DNA of 48,385 bases from Paramuribaculum sp. (lineage in GTDB: Bacteria; Bacteroidota; Bacteroidia; Bacteroidales; Muribaculaceae): contig JAIDTT010000066.1 of the NCBI GenBank assembly GCA_029060545.1, positions 1-48,385 on the forward strand, given 5' to 3'. The notes below the pieces were generated by a model that was given only the letters and a program-made list of their open reading frames with translations, was not told where the DNA came from and searched no databases. This document shows positions 17,749 to 26,096 of this stretch, one piece after another (within the stretch, counting starts at the first letter, position 1; each line of letters begins with the position of its first letter). The position numbers and the translations under genes are program-made.

Positions 17749-18522
17749 TTACATTGCTGCCTGAGCCATCTTCTGTACGATCTTGTTGAGGCGAGCTACC
17801 TGAGCGGCGGTCATTTCCGATTCTGCGCCTTCGAGCTTGCTCTGGAGTGATTCAGCGGATTCGAGCATCGAAGCATAGTCGCTCATAGCCGACATATCGC
17901 CTGCCATCACTTTCTTGCTCAGACCGGCAAGCTTGGTGCAATAGCTATCGTATTCGTCGAGGAATTTGTCCCAGTCGTTTGAACTGGAAGTGCTACTGCT
18001 TACTTCACTCGTACCGGTTCCGGCCTTAAGGGCGGAAGTGATTCTAATCTTTGCCGGAACTCCTTCATCCTCAATGATTCCACCGCCGATTTCCCAGCGT
18101 ATAGTTGCACTCTCATTTTTGCCTAATTCCATAAGGCTCTTGACATCTTCGCTGCTATATGGTCCATCAAAACCACCTGCGGTAGGCTTATATGAGTGCA
18201 GTATGTTACCATTTTCATCCAATAGATCAAGGCCGAATCCCACCTTGGTCAAGTCATCTAAATACCCGAAAGGAGTAGAATTATCAGGATCAAATGGCAG
18301 TTCGCTGTCGGTGCGTTTGAGTTCTACGGTAATCATATAATTCAAATCTTTGGGCTTAATGACGATGTCTTTTTCAACAACTTCATAAACGCCTTTCAGA
18401 TCTCCATTAAGTTCGGTTGAAATAGGAGTAACAACGATCTCTTCATTTTTCTTTTCGTTCGAATTGCCTCCGCAGCTCACAAACAGGCTGGCTGCTGCAA
18501 AACAAAAAAGTAATTTTTTCAT
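17749..18522 (-). CDS. Lipoprotein of unknown function
   Basis: This encodes 257 residues from the ATG at 18522. The frame is open 15 codons further, but that extension overlaps the -7 box, and MKKLLFCFAAASLFVSC is a clear SPII signal (lipid Cys17). The mature part opens with a short Asn/Lys/Glu linker and has a beta-rich domain (about 30-175; GVYEVVEKDIVIKPKDLNYM, VGFGLDLLDENGN). A Ser-rich linker then leads to a C-terminal helical hairpin (about 190-257). I do not recognise the family. It stands alone, convergent with hepT and divergent from the gene at 18683. Confidence 0.75.
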   Translation of the reverse strand: MKKLLFCFAAASLFVSCGGNSNEKKNEEIVVTPISTELNGDLKGVYEVVEKDIVIKPKDLNYMITVELKRTDSELPFDPDNSTPFGYLDDLTKVGFGLDLLDENGNILHSYKPTAGGFDGPYSSEDVKSLMELGKNESATIRWEIGGGIIEDEGVPAKIRITSALKAGTGTSEVSSSTSSSNDWDKFLDEYDSYCTKLAGLSKKVMAGDMSAMSDYASMLESAESLQSKLEGAESEMTAAQVARLNKIVQKMAQAAM

Positions 18523-18564
18523 GTGGTTTGTAAATTTAGGATTGGTTGGAAAATATTGACGTGA

Positions 18565-18572
18565 CAAAAGTA
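18565..18572 (-). promoter_or_regulatory. -7 promoter box that fixes the lipoprotein start
   Basis: The minus strand reads TACTTTTG (TAnnTTTG). Transcription would begin near 18558, upstream of the ATG at 18522 and only a few bases from the far-upstream ATG at 18567. This favours the 18522 start. Confidence 0.6.
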
Positions 18573-18649
18573 AGTATTCCCGACTGATGGGGAGAAGTCC
18601 ATTTTAGTCCATTAATCGCGATGGCCGATGGCGGAATTATAAATTTGAT

Positions 18650-18657
18650 TACATTTG
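18650..18657 (+). promoter_or_regulatory. -7 promoter box for the gene at 18683
   Basis: TACATTTG matches TAnnTTTG and sits 25 bases before the ATG at 18683. A second match, TAAATTTG, lies just upstream at 18640-18647. The two would give slightly different start points. Confidence 0.55.
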
Positions 18658-18682
18658 CCTAACCAATCTACAAGTCCCCGAT

Positions 18683-19288
18683 ATGAGAAAACGCTATAAG
18701 GTAGACGAAGAAGAGTTGCAGCGACTTAAAACGGCTGTGGAGCAGTTTATTCCATTTCCGCTCTCCACGCCCTACGACTATGTGCGCCTGTCGGAGACTA
18801 TCAAACTCGAGGGGTGCGGCTATGTGAGTGCCACCACTCTGAAGCGTATATGGGGATATATCAACGATGCGGGGTGCGGCTACAGTCCGAGTGCCTACTC
18901 GCTGCGTACGCTGTGCAATCTGCTTGGCTTTAAAGATATGGATGAGTTTTCCGGCTGTCCTGCACCGATACAGTCGCGAGAGTATCTTGGCGATTTCGTG
19001 GAGAGTTGCCGGCTGCCGGAGAATGCCGAACTGGAGCTACGCTGGCAGCCCAACCGCTGCTGTGTGCTGCGCCATCTCACCGACTCGCTCTTTAAGGTGC
19101 TATATGTGGAAAATGCGCGTCTACGCGAGGGGGACATAGTGGAATGCGGATGCTTTACCCGCAATGCGCCGGCATTTTTCAATCGTGTGTTTCGCAATGG
19201 CGCCGCCCCGCGCACTTATATGGCCGGCACTGCAAGTGGCGTCACTTTCACTATGCGCGAGCCCGGTCTCTCATCTGTGGATGATTGA
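18683..19288 (+). CDS. Hypothetical protein with HTH-like N-terminal domain
   Basis: The 201-residue soluble protein has an N-terminal ~100-residue module of a kind common in Bacteroidota orphan proteins. It contains FPLSTPYDYVRLSETI, then VSATTLKRIWGYI, then SLRTLCNLLGFKDMDEF, which reads like a divergent helix-turn-helix. The C-terminal half is beta-rich and ends in MREPGLSSVDD; it contains several cysteines (for example CGCF). I do not recognise a specific family. Its last 18 bases overlap the 3' end of the convergent kinase gene, so the two genes are physically interlocked. Confidence 0.7.
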   Translation: MRKRYKVDEEELQRLKTAVEQFIPFPLSTPYDYVRLSETIKLEGCGYVSATTLKRIWGYINDAGCGYSPSAYSLRTLCNLLGFKDMDEFSGCPAPIQSREYLGDFVESCRLPENAELELRWQPNRCCVLRHLTDSLFKVLYVENARLREGDIVECGCFTRNAPAFFNRVFRNGAAPRTYMAGTASGVTFTMREPGLSSVDD

Positions 19289-20524
19289 ATCACGTCTCTC
19301 ATTCACGCCGTCGACTTCATTGAGCAGATTGCTCACGTGCCACCAGTAGGTGTAGATCATCTGCTCTACATCGATTGCCGTGGCTCCACTCTCTTTCATC
19401 TCTTTTTCGGCGCGCCCGGCTATATCGAAAGTCTCTTTGGTGCGGGCGTTTCGCCGGTCATTGATCTCATCGGTAGGTATGCCGTCGTAGGGTATTCCGC
19501 CATGGCGGGCTATGGCTGCGTCTGCTTCATCGATATACTTCTGCAGTATGGCTTTCAGGGACTCAGGCTCTTCAGCAGGGGCGGGAGTGCTCGGAATACT
19601 TCGCGTACCCTGAGTGTTCGGAACATTATGATAGACAGTGACGGTATCGTGAACGGGAGGCGCAGCCTCCGGAGGAGCGGCAGTAGGTTCCGGAAATTCT
19701 GACGATTCCGGTGGTCTCTGATAGAAGAGTATCGCGGCCACGCATAGCGCAGCGATGCTCACGGCGGCGATGATATATAGGCCGGTGTGGGGGCGGCGGT
19801 TGCTGCTCATAGCGGCAAGTTGCTCCGATACCTGCTCCATCGGTGGGCGTGATGCGGGGTCGTCGGCCAGACAGGCTTCGCGCAGCCGCTTGTAGCGCCG
19901 CTCGGGCAGAAGCAGTTCCAGTAGGCGGCCATAGGAATATACATCGGCAGTGGTGTCGCCGATAGTCGGGCGCTGCTGCTCGGGTGCTCCGAATTCGGCG
20001 GTGCCGATCGAGGTCTTGTAGATTACCGAATCGTCGCCGTCGGCCAGACTGAAATCGATAATCTTCGGTTCGGAGCGCCGACGCGTGATGAGTATGTTGT
20101 CGGGCTTGAGGTCGCGGTGGGCTATGCCGAGCGAGTGGATGTCGGACAGTGCGTCGGCTATTCGGCAGGCTATCTTATATCGCTGCCCGACAGGTGGATT
20201 TTCGCCGATAAATTCGTCGAGCGATATGCCGTCGACGTATTCCATCACTATCACGGGGCCTGTCTGCTCCGTCCACTCAAATCCGTATACGGCCGCCACC
20301 GCGGGATGATTGACCCGCAGACCGAGCGAATACTCTTTGCGTAGACGCGCCACTTCTTCGGGATGACGGCGCAACTCTTCTGGCAATCCCTTGAGTATGA
20401 AGCGCCTCCCCTCACGTACCATAAGCCACAGCTCGGAGCGGCTGTGGCTTAGGTATGGCTCTATGAAATCGGGGCTGAGCCCCGAGTCGGAGTCGGTGAT
20501 GAGTGATGTGGGTATTTCGGACAA
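19271..20524 (-). CDS. Membrane-anchored eukaryotic-type Ser/Thr protein kinase
   Basis: The 417-residue protein has an N-terminal kinase domain (about 20-235): ATP-site Lys45 (RFILKGL), candidate alpha-C Glu65, catalytic loop HRDLKPDN (136-143), metal-binding DFS at 157-159 where DFG is usual, and GAPEQ (179-183) in place of APE. A membrane helix (248-268) leads to a Pro/Glu-rich periplasmic region and a charged helical C-terminus. Short glycine-loop residues are poorly defined at the N-terminus. It is the third gene of argS-BI1-kinase on the minus strand, six bases after the BI-1 stop, and converges on the gene at 18683. Substrates are unknown. Confidence 0.88.
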   Translation of the reverse strand: MSEIPTSLITDSDSGLSPDFIEPYLSHSRSELWLMVREGRRFILKGLPEELRRHPEEVARLRKEYSLGLRVNHPAVAAVYGFEWTEQTGPVIVMEYVDGISLDEFIGENPPVGQRYKIACRIADALSDIHSLGIAHRDLKPDNILITRRRSEPKIIDFSLADGDDSVIYKTSIGTAEFGAPEQQRPTIGDTTADVYSYGRLLELLLPERRYKRLREACLADDPASRPPMEQVSEQLAAMSSNRRPHTGLYIIAAVSIAALCVAAILFYQRPPESSEFPEPTAAPPEAAPPVHDTVTVYHNVPNTQGTRSIPSTPAPAEEPESLKAILQKYIDEADAAIARHGGIPYDGIPTDEINDRRNARTKETFDIAGRAEKEMKESGATAIDVEQMIYTYWWHVSNLLNEVDGVNERRDSIIHR

Positions 20525-20530
20525 TACGGA

Positions 20531-21238
20531 TCAGTCGCGCTGGCCGAAGAAGCGCAGCAGGTAGAGGAAGAGGTTGATGAAGTCGAGGTAGAGGGTGAGG
20601 GCACCGATGGTGGCGAGCTTGCTCACGGCTTCGTCGGGAGCCTGCAGGGCCATGCGCTTGATCTGCTGTGTGTCCCAGGCGGTGAGGCCGATGAAGATCA
20701 GCACACCGGCTATGGATATGATCCAGCCCATGGTGTCGGAGTGGAGGAAAATGTTGACCACGCTGCAGATGATCAGGCCGATAAGAGCCATGATGAGAAG
20801 CGAGCCCATGCGGGTGAGGTCGCGCGAGGTGAAGTAGCCGTAGACGCTCATACCGCCAAAGACGCCGGCGGTGATGAAGAAGGTCTTGGCGATCGATTCA
20901 CCGGTGTAGGCGAGCACGATAGGGAAGAGCATCAGGCCGTTGACCACGGCGAAGAGGTAGAAGAGGCCGGTGGCTGCGCTTGAGCTCAGCCGGTTGATGC
21001 CGCCGCTTACGCCGATGACGATGAGCAGCTCTACGCCGAGTAGAATCCACATCATGAAGGGATTGTTGGCGAAGAATTTGATTACTTCCAGGCTCTGCGA
21101 GCAGAAGTAGGCTACGAAGGCTGTGACCAGAAGAGCGAGGGTCATCTTCACATATACGCGACGCATGATGGCCGAGAGTCGGTTGGTCAGCGTTGCGGAA
21201 TCAGTCTGTGGGAAATAGTTCTGATAGTCGTTGTTCAT
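20531..21238 (-). CDS. Bax inhibitor-1 / YccA family membrane protein
   Basis: The 235-residue protein has seven hydrophobic helices typical of the BI-1/TMBIM family. The first follows MRRVYVKMTLALLVTAFVAY, and the signature near the end is AWDTQQIKRMALQ followed by ALTLYLDFINLFLYLLRFFG. Bacterial members act as pH-sensitive calcium leak channels or modulators of membrane proteases; which applies here cannot be told. The Asp pair usual for the pore (D in AWDTQ and YLDFIN) is present. It lies 62 bases after argS on the same strand. Confidence 0.92.
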   Translation of the reverse strand: MNNDYQNYFPQTDSATLTNRLSAIMRRVYVKMTLALLVTAFVAYFCSQSLEVIKFFANNPFMMWILLGVELLIVIGVSGGINRLSSSAATGLFYLFAVVNGLMLFPIVLAYTGESIAKTFFITAGVFGGMSVYGYFTSRDLTRMGSLLIMALIGLIICSVVNIFLHSDTMGWIISIAGVLIFIGLTAWDTQQIKRMALQAPDEAVSKLATIGALTLYLDFINLFLYLLRFFGQRD

Positions 21239-21301
21239 ATCAAAAGAGGGGTTTTAGTTAGTCTTTGTGTATATAATATAAACGAAAACCGTGCCAAAAT
21301 C

Positions 21302-23095
21302 TTACATGCGGTCGGGCACACGGATGCCAAGCAGATCCATGGCTGTGCGGATGGTGCGGGCCGTAACGTCGGAAATGGCCAGACGCATGGTGCGCACGCG
21401 ATCGTCGGTCTCGCGCATTATCGAGCAGTCGTGGTAGAACTGGTTGTACTCCTTGGCCAAGTCGTAGGCATAGTTGGCGATGAGCGCGGGGCTGTAGCTG
21501 CGACCGGCTTCGGCCACTACCGAGGGGAAGTCGGCCAGGCGCTGTATCAGAGTGATCTCACGCTGCGAGGGCTGCAGGCCGGTATAGTCGGCGGTAGGCA
21601 TACCGGATTCGGCGGCTTTGCGGAGCACTGAGCAGATACGGGCGTGGGTGTACTGGATGAATGGACCTGTGTTGCCGTTGAAGTCGATCGACTCCTTGGG
21701 GTTGAAGGTCATGTTCTTACGCGGGTCTACCTTGAGCAGGAAGTATTTGAGCGCTCCGAGACCTACCATTTCGGCTATGTCGGCCACCTGCTCGGGTGTG
21801 AATCCGTCGAGCTTGCCGAGCTGGGAGCTTACCTGCAGGGCGGTGTCGACCATTTCGGCCATCAGGTCGTCGGCGTCGACCACGGTGCCTTCGCGGCTCT
21901 TCATCTTGCCTTCGGGGAGCTCGACCATGCCGTAGGAGAAGTGCACGAGGCTCTTGCCCCAGCTGAAGCCGAGGCGGTCGAGCAGCAGAGAGAGCACCTG
22001 GAAGTGGTAGTTCTGTTCGTTGCCGACTACGTAGATCATCTTGTCGATGGGGTAGTCGCGGTAGCGAATCTTGGCGGTGCCGATATCTTGAGTCATATAC
22101 ACGGATGTGCCGTCGGCGCGGAGCAGCAGTTTGTGGTCGAGACCGTCGGCTGTGAGGTCGGCCCATACCGAGCCATCATCCTTGCGGTAGAGGAGGCCTT
22201 TTTCCAGACCTTCGAGCACCTTCTCCTTGCCTTCGAGATATGTCTGGCTCTCGTAGTAGATCTTGTCGAAGTCCACACCCATACGGCGGTACGTAGCGTC
22301 GAATCCGTCGTAGACCCAGCCATTCATCATCTCCCAGAGGGCACGTACCTCGGGGTCGCCCTCCTCCCACGCGCGGAGCATGGCGCGGGCTTCCTGCATC
22401 AGGGTGGATGCAGCAGCGGCCTCGTCGTCGGTCATACCCGGGTTCTGCTCTTTGAGTGCTTGGAGTTCAGCCTTATAGTGCTTGTCGAATAGCACGTAGT
22501 AGTCGCCTATGAGGTGGTCGCCCTTTATGCCGGTCGACTCGGGAGTGGCGCCTTCGCCCCACTTCTTCCATGCGAGCATCGACTTGCAGATGTGGATGCC
22601 GCGGTCGTTGACGATATTGGTCTTTACCACGCGGTTGCCGCAGGCGGCGAGTATCTTCGAGAGGGAATAGCCCAGAAGGATGTTGCGCAAGTGGCCCAGG
22701 TGGAGGGGTTTGTTGGTGTTGGGCGAGGAGTATTCCACCATCACTAAGGGAGATTCGGGGGTGACGGGAGTGATGCCATAGTCGGGCTGCTTGCTGATAT
22801 TCTCAAGGAGCGACGACCAGAAGGCGGGCTCCACCACGAGGTTGAGGAAGCCGCCGGCCACATTGAAGCGTGCCACTACCGGCTCATTGTCGGCGAGCCA
22901 CTGGCCGATCTCCTGCGCTACTGCCTGCGGTGCCTTGCGGGCGATCTTCACCCAGGGGAATACTACGAGCGTGAGGTCGCCTTCGAAGTCTTTGCGTGTG
23001 GTCTGAAGCTGTATCGAAGCCGGATCGACTTCGATGCCGTAGAGCTCCTTGAGCGCTGCGGCGGTACTTTTGGCTATGATGTGTTCGATTGTCAT
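21302..23095 (-). CDS. argS: Arginine--tRNA ligase
   Basis: The 597-residue class I aminoacyl-tRNA synthetase charges tRNA-Arg in the cytoplasm. The HIGH-like motif is HLGH (132-135, in SSPNTNKPLHLGHLRN), and the KMSKS loop appears as GKMKSREGT. The N-terminal additional domain (ArgS-N, about 1-95), and the C-terminal DALR anticodon-binding domain ending in the conserved MDLLGIRVPDRM are both present. Length is normal. It lies 20 bases downstream of ftsZ on the same strand, so it may be co-transcribed with the division cluster. Confidence 0.97.
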   Translation of the reverse strand: MTIEHIIAKSTAAALKELYGIEVDPASIQLQTTRKDFEGDLTLVVFPWVKIARKAPQAVAQEIGQWLADNEPVVARFNVAGGFLNLVVEPAFWSSLLENISKQPDYGITPVTPESPLVMVEYSSPNTNKPLHLGHLRNILLGYSLSKILAACGNRVVKTNIVNDRGIHICKSMLAWKKWGEGATPESTGIKGDHLIGDYYVLFDKHYKAELQALKEQNPGMTDDEAAAASTLMQEARAMLRAWEEGDPEVRALWEMMNGWVYDGFDATYRRMGVDFDKIYYESQTYLEGKEKVLEGLEKGLLYRKDDGSVWADLTADGLDHKLLLRADGTSVYMTQDIGTAKIRYRDYPIDKMIYVVGNEQNYHFQVLSLLLDRLGFSWGKSLVHFSYGMVELPEGKMKSREGTVVDADDLMAEMVDTALQVSSQLGKLDGFTPEQVADIAEMVGLGALKYFLLKVDPRKNMTFNPKESIDFNGNTGPFIQYTHARICSVLRKAAESGMPTADYTGLQPSQREITLIQRLADFPSVVAEAGRSYSPALIANYAYDLAKEYNQFYHDCSIMRETDDRVRTMRLAISDVTARTIRTAMDLLGIRVPDRM

Positions 23096-23115
23096 GTCGG
23101 GATTGAGCTATGGGA

Positions 23116-24465
23116 TTAGAAGCTGATGATTTGTCCGTTGTTGTTGGTATTCTGCTTGGTGGCAGGGGAGCCTGTGCGTTCGAGAGCCGAGGCGATTTCC
23201 CCCTTCTTCACGCGGTCCACGGTGATCTTGTCGCGGTTGTAGGCTGGTGATTTTTCGAGTATTTCCATCACGGCATCATCGTCCATCTGCTCGCGTGTGA
23301 GGATGATGTAGTTGGTGCCGAGTTCGTTGATGGCAGTGCCGTATTCCTCCTCGAGGATTTTGTCGGACGTCTTGCGGGGAGGCTCGGGGGCAGTTGCGGC
23401 CTTTGTGCCTTTTTTGCCTTTGCCGGTGCCGGTGGGTTTGGCTTCATCCTTGGGCATGGAGTCCTCGCGGATAGTCACGTCGAATCCGGAGGCGAGGATG
23501 GTGATCTTCACCCGATCGCCGAGCGAATCGTCGACGGCCACACCGGTGATCACATCGACATCGGCCGAGATGCCCGACACGAAGTTGGTAAGTTCGGCTA
23601 CCTCGCTCATCACCATAGGCGATCCGGCCTCGCCGGCCATATAGAGATTGATGAGGAGCTTCTTCGACGAGAATATGTCGCGGTTTTTGAGCAGGGGGGA
23701 GTTGAGGGCGTCCTCGATGGCCTTGGTTACGCGGTGCTCGCCTTCGCCATATCCGGTGGAGATCACGGCAGTGCCGCCATTGCGGAGGGTGGTCTCCACG
23801 TCGTTGAAGTCGAGGTTCCAGTAGCCGTTGACGGTGATAAGTTCGGTAATGGAGCGTGCTGCGGTGCAGAGGGTATCGTCGGCTTTGCCGAACGCATTGA
23901 AGAAGTTGAGGTCGGGATAGATTTCGGCCAGACGCTCATTGTTGATTATGAGCAGAGCGTCGACGTACTTCGACATCTCGTCGGCGCCTTCGATGGCTTT
24001 GAGGATCTTGCGCTTGCCCTCGAATACGAAGGGTATGGTGACGATGCCGATGGTGAGCAGTCCGCGTTCGCGAGCCACGCGAGCCACTACCGGAGCGGCG
24101 CCCGTGCCGGTGCCACCGCCCATGCCGGCGGTGATGAATACCATGCGGGGCTTATTGTCGAAGATGGCATTGATGCGCTCGATAGCCTCCTCGGCAAATT
24201 CACGCGCTTTTTCGGGCTTGTTGCCTGCTCCGCGGCCGTCGCCGATTATCACCTTGTTGGGTACCGGCGAATTTTCCACGGCCATCTTGTCGGTATTGAG
24301 CACGAGGAATGTCACATTTTCCACTCCCTGCTTATACATATAGTTTACGGCATTGCCACCTCCGCCGCCTACACCGACTACCATTATGTCGTTGTGTTCG
24401 GGAGGAGTGAGCGTTTCTTTAAACTCTATGCCGTCAATATTCAGTTTGTCCATGTGTTCAGTCAT
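23116..24465 (-). CDS. ftsZ: Cell division GTPase FtsZ
   Basis: The 449-residue tubulin homologue forms the Z-ring. The nucleotide-binding motif GGGTGTG is at 116-122 (MGGGTGTGAAPVVARVAR), and VGVGGGGGNAVNYM marks the N-terminal domain. The C-terminal linker (about 345-385, Lys/Gly/Thr/Pro) leads to an acidic segment and SPAYNRDK, which may be the conserved C-terminal peptide. About 40 more residues follow, ending GQIISF. The start could be the ATG at 24453 (fifth codon) instead. It is 45 bases downstream of ftsA, the normal order for the cluster. Confidence 0.96.
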   Translation of the reverse strand: MTEHMDKLNIDGIEFKETLTPPEHNDIMVVGVGGGGGNAVNYMYKQGVENVTFLVLNTDKMAVENSPVPNKVIIGDGRGAGNKPEKAREFAEEAIERINAIFDNKPRMVFITAGMGGGTGTGAAPVVARVARERGLLTIGIVTIPFVFEGKRKILKAIEGADEMSKYVDALLIINNERLAEIYPDLNFFNAFGKADDTLCTAARSITELITVNGYWNLDFNDVETTLRNGGTAVISTGYGEGEHRVTKAIEDALNSPLLKNRDIFSSKKLLINLYMAGEAGSPMVMSEVAELTNFVSGISADVDVITGVAVDDSLGDRVKITILASGFDVTIREDSMPKDEAKPTGTGKGKKGTKAATAPEPPRKTSDKILEEEYGTAINELGTNYIILTREQMDDDAVMEILEKSPAYNRDKITVDRVKKGEIASALERTGSPATKQNTNNNGQIISF

Positions 24466-24510
24466 TGATTGGTGATGTTATTTGATTCTGAATAGAAATG
24501 GGGAATGGAT

Positions 24511-26082
24511 TTACACGTCGTCGCGATAGTCGTTGTCCTCAGGCTCTTCGGTCATCAGTCGCTCGGCAATATTCTTTATGCGATCCAGCCAACTCGAATT
24601 GCTCTTCTCCGTACCCTTCTTGGATGTGGTACGTGTGGTCTGCTGCTGCACGGGTTGCTGCTGCTGCACGGGTTGCTGCTGCTGCACGGGTTGCTGCTGA
24701 GCAGGCTGCTGATATACGGGAGTACTCTGTACCGGTTGCTGGTAGGTGGGCTGCTGCTGATATGGTTGCTGATAAGCAGGTTGTTGGTATACGGGCTGTT
24801 GTTGTACCGGTTGTTGTATCGGTTGCTGCACTGGCTGAGGAGCGGGCTGCTGATAAGTAGGTTGCTGATATATTGGCTGCTCCTGTACCGGTTGCTGTAC
24901 CGGCTGGGGAGCAGGCTGCGGTGCCGGGCGCTGAGTGCATTCTTCGGCATCGGTATCGGTGGCTGCAAGCAGCAGAGCCAGAATGTCGGCCGAGTCGGTG
25001 GGTGAGATGTGGCCGTCGGCTATACGCATACGGGTAGTGTCTACGCTGCCCAGACGGATATTCATGGTCAGAGCTGCCGACAGGCGGCTTGTGAAGCCGT
25101 TGAGGCGGGCGCCTCCGCCCACGATGATGATTCCTTCAGGGAGGTCGGATGCTACGTAGCCTGCCTGTTTAAGCTGATTCTTGATATTGGCTATGATCTC
25201 GGAGGCGCGGTGGAGCACATAATTGTTGATGGCTGCGTGTTCGGCAGGTATGGCTGCCTGTCGGCCACCGTTCATGAGCGGGCTCGCAGCGGAGCCAACC
25301 TTGATCTTGAGCTCTTCGGCACGCTCCTCGGTGTATTTCAGAGCCTGAATGTCGCGTGTGATCAGGCGCGAACCCATGGGGAGGGTGGATAGGAACTGCA
25401 GGGCACCTCCCTTGAATATGGCTACGGTAGTGGTCTCGGCGCCGAAGTCGACAAACATACATCCCAGACGCTTCTCCTCCTTGGTGAGCACGGCGTCGGC
25501 CAGTGCGAGCGGGCGCACTTTGATGCCGGCGATCGATAGCTTGAGCTTGTCGGTGAATATGCGTTCGAGGTTGCGGCGGGTCTGCGGGCGGCAGGTGACC
25601 AGATTGGCTGCCATACGTATGTTGTGACCCACGGTGCCCTTGGCTACGGATACTTCGCGTTTGTCGATGTAGTAGTGGCGGGGCACTACCACGAGGGTGT
25701 CGCGGTCGGCGTAGGGCGATCCGTCGCGGGCGTCGGTGATGAGCTCGTTGATTATGGCAGCGGTGATCTCGGTATCCTCGGCAAACGACTGCTCGACTTC
25801 GCGCGGCATGGTGCAGAGCGAGCGACCTCCGATGTTGAGATATACGCTCTTGACCTTGCGCGGTGCGATGCGGTTTTCGATCTTGCGGATAATGCGGTTG
25901 GTGAGTCCGGCTACTTCCTCTACGTTGCTCACGGCACCGTAGCGTACCCAGTCGGTCATCGGTTCCTCTTCCACGGCCTGTATGGTGAGGGTATTGTCGG
26001 AGCCGAGAGCGCCTATGGCACCTCGGATCTTTGAAGAGCCGATCTCGACGGCAATGATGGTTTTGGGTTCGTTGTCTGGCAT
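24511..26082 (-). CDS. ftsA: Cell division protein FtsA with a Gln/Pro-rich C-terminal linker
   Basis: The 523-residue actin-like protein tethers FtsZ to the membrane. The N-terminal KTIIAVEIGSSKIRGA block, the nucleotide pocket MFVDFGAETTTVAIFKGG and the adenosine motif IIIVGGGARLNGF are typical. The frame is open for 71 codons further upstream, but that extension is low-complexity and overlaps ftsQ. The ATG at 26082 gives the family N-terminus and lies 14 bases after the ftsQ stop. Residues 386-481 are a Q/P/V/Y-rich low-complexity stretch. A final amphipathic helix (SSWLDRIKNIAERLM, about 496-510), likely the membrane anchor, follows it. Confidence 0.95.
   Translation of the reverse strand: MPDNEPKTIIAVEIGSSKIRGAIGALGSDNTLTIQAVEEEPMTDWVRYGAVSNVEEVAGLTNRIIRKIENRIAPRKVKSVYLNIGGRSLCTMPREVEQSFAEDTEITAAIINELITDARDGSPYADRDTLVVVPRHYYIDKREVSVAKGTVGHNIRMAANLVTCRPQTRRNLERIFTDKLKLSIAGIKVRPLALADAVLTKEEKRLGCMFVDFGAETTTVAIFKGGALQFLSTLPMGSRLITRDIQALKYTEERAEELKIKVGSAASPLMNGGRQAAIPAEHAAINNYVLHRASEIIANIKNQLKQAGYVASDLPEGIIIVGGGARLNGFTSRLSAALTMNIRLGSVDTTRMRIADGHISPTDSADILALLLAATDTDAEECTQRPAPQPAPQPVQQPVQEQPIYQQPTYQQPAPQPVQQPIQQPVQQQPVYQQPAYQQPYQQQPTYQQPVQSTPVYQQPAQQQPVQQQQPVQQQQPVQQQTTRTTSKKGTEKSNSSWLDRIKNIAERLMTEEPEDNDYRDDV
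24641..24694. repeat. Three perfect 18-bp tandem repeats within ftsA
   Basis: The unit TGCTGCTGCACGGGTTGC occurs three times without a mismatch (24641-24658, 24659-24676, 24677-24694). On the coding (minus) strand each unit encodes six residues of the QQ-Q-PV type. Units that are multiples of three keep the frame, so copy-number changes would only lengthen or shorten the linker. Confidence 0.85.
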
Positions 26083-26096
26083 ATATGTTGGATGTT

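Noticed and set aside
24640-24930. CRISPR or mobile repeat in the CTG-rich tract
   Set aside because: The repeats are in frame, encode a Gln/Pro linker and have no spacers.
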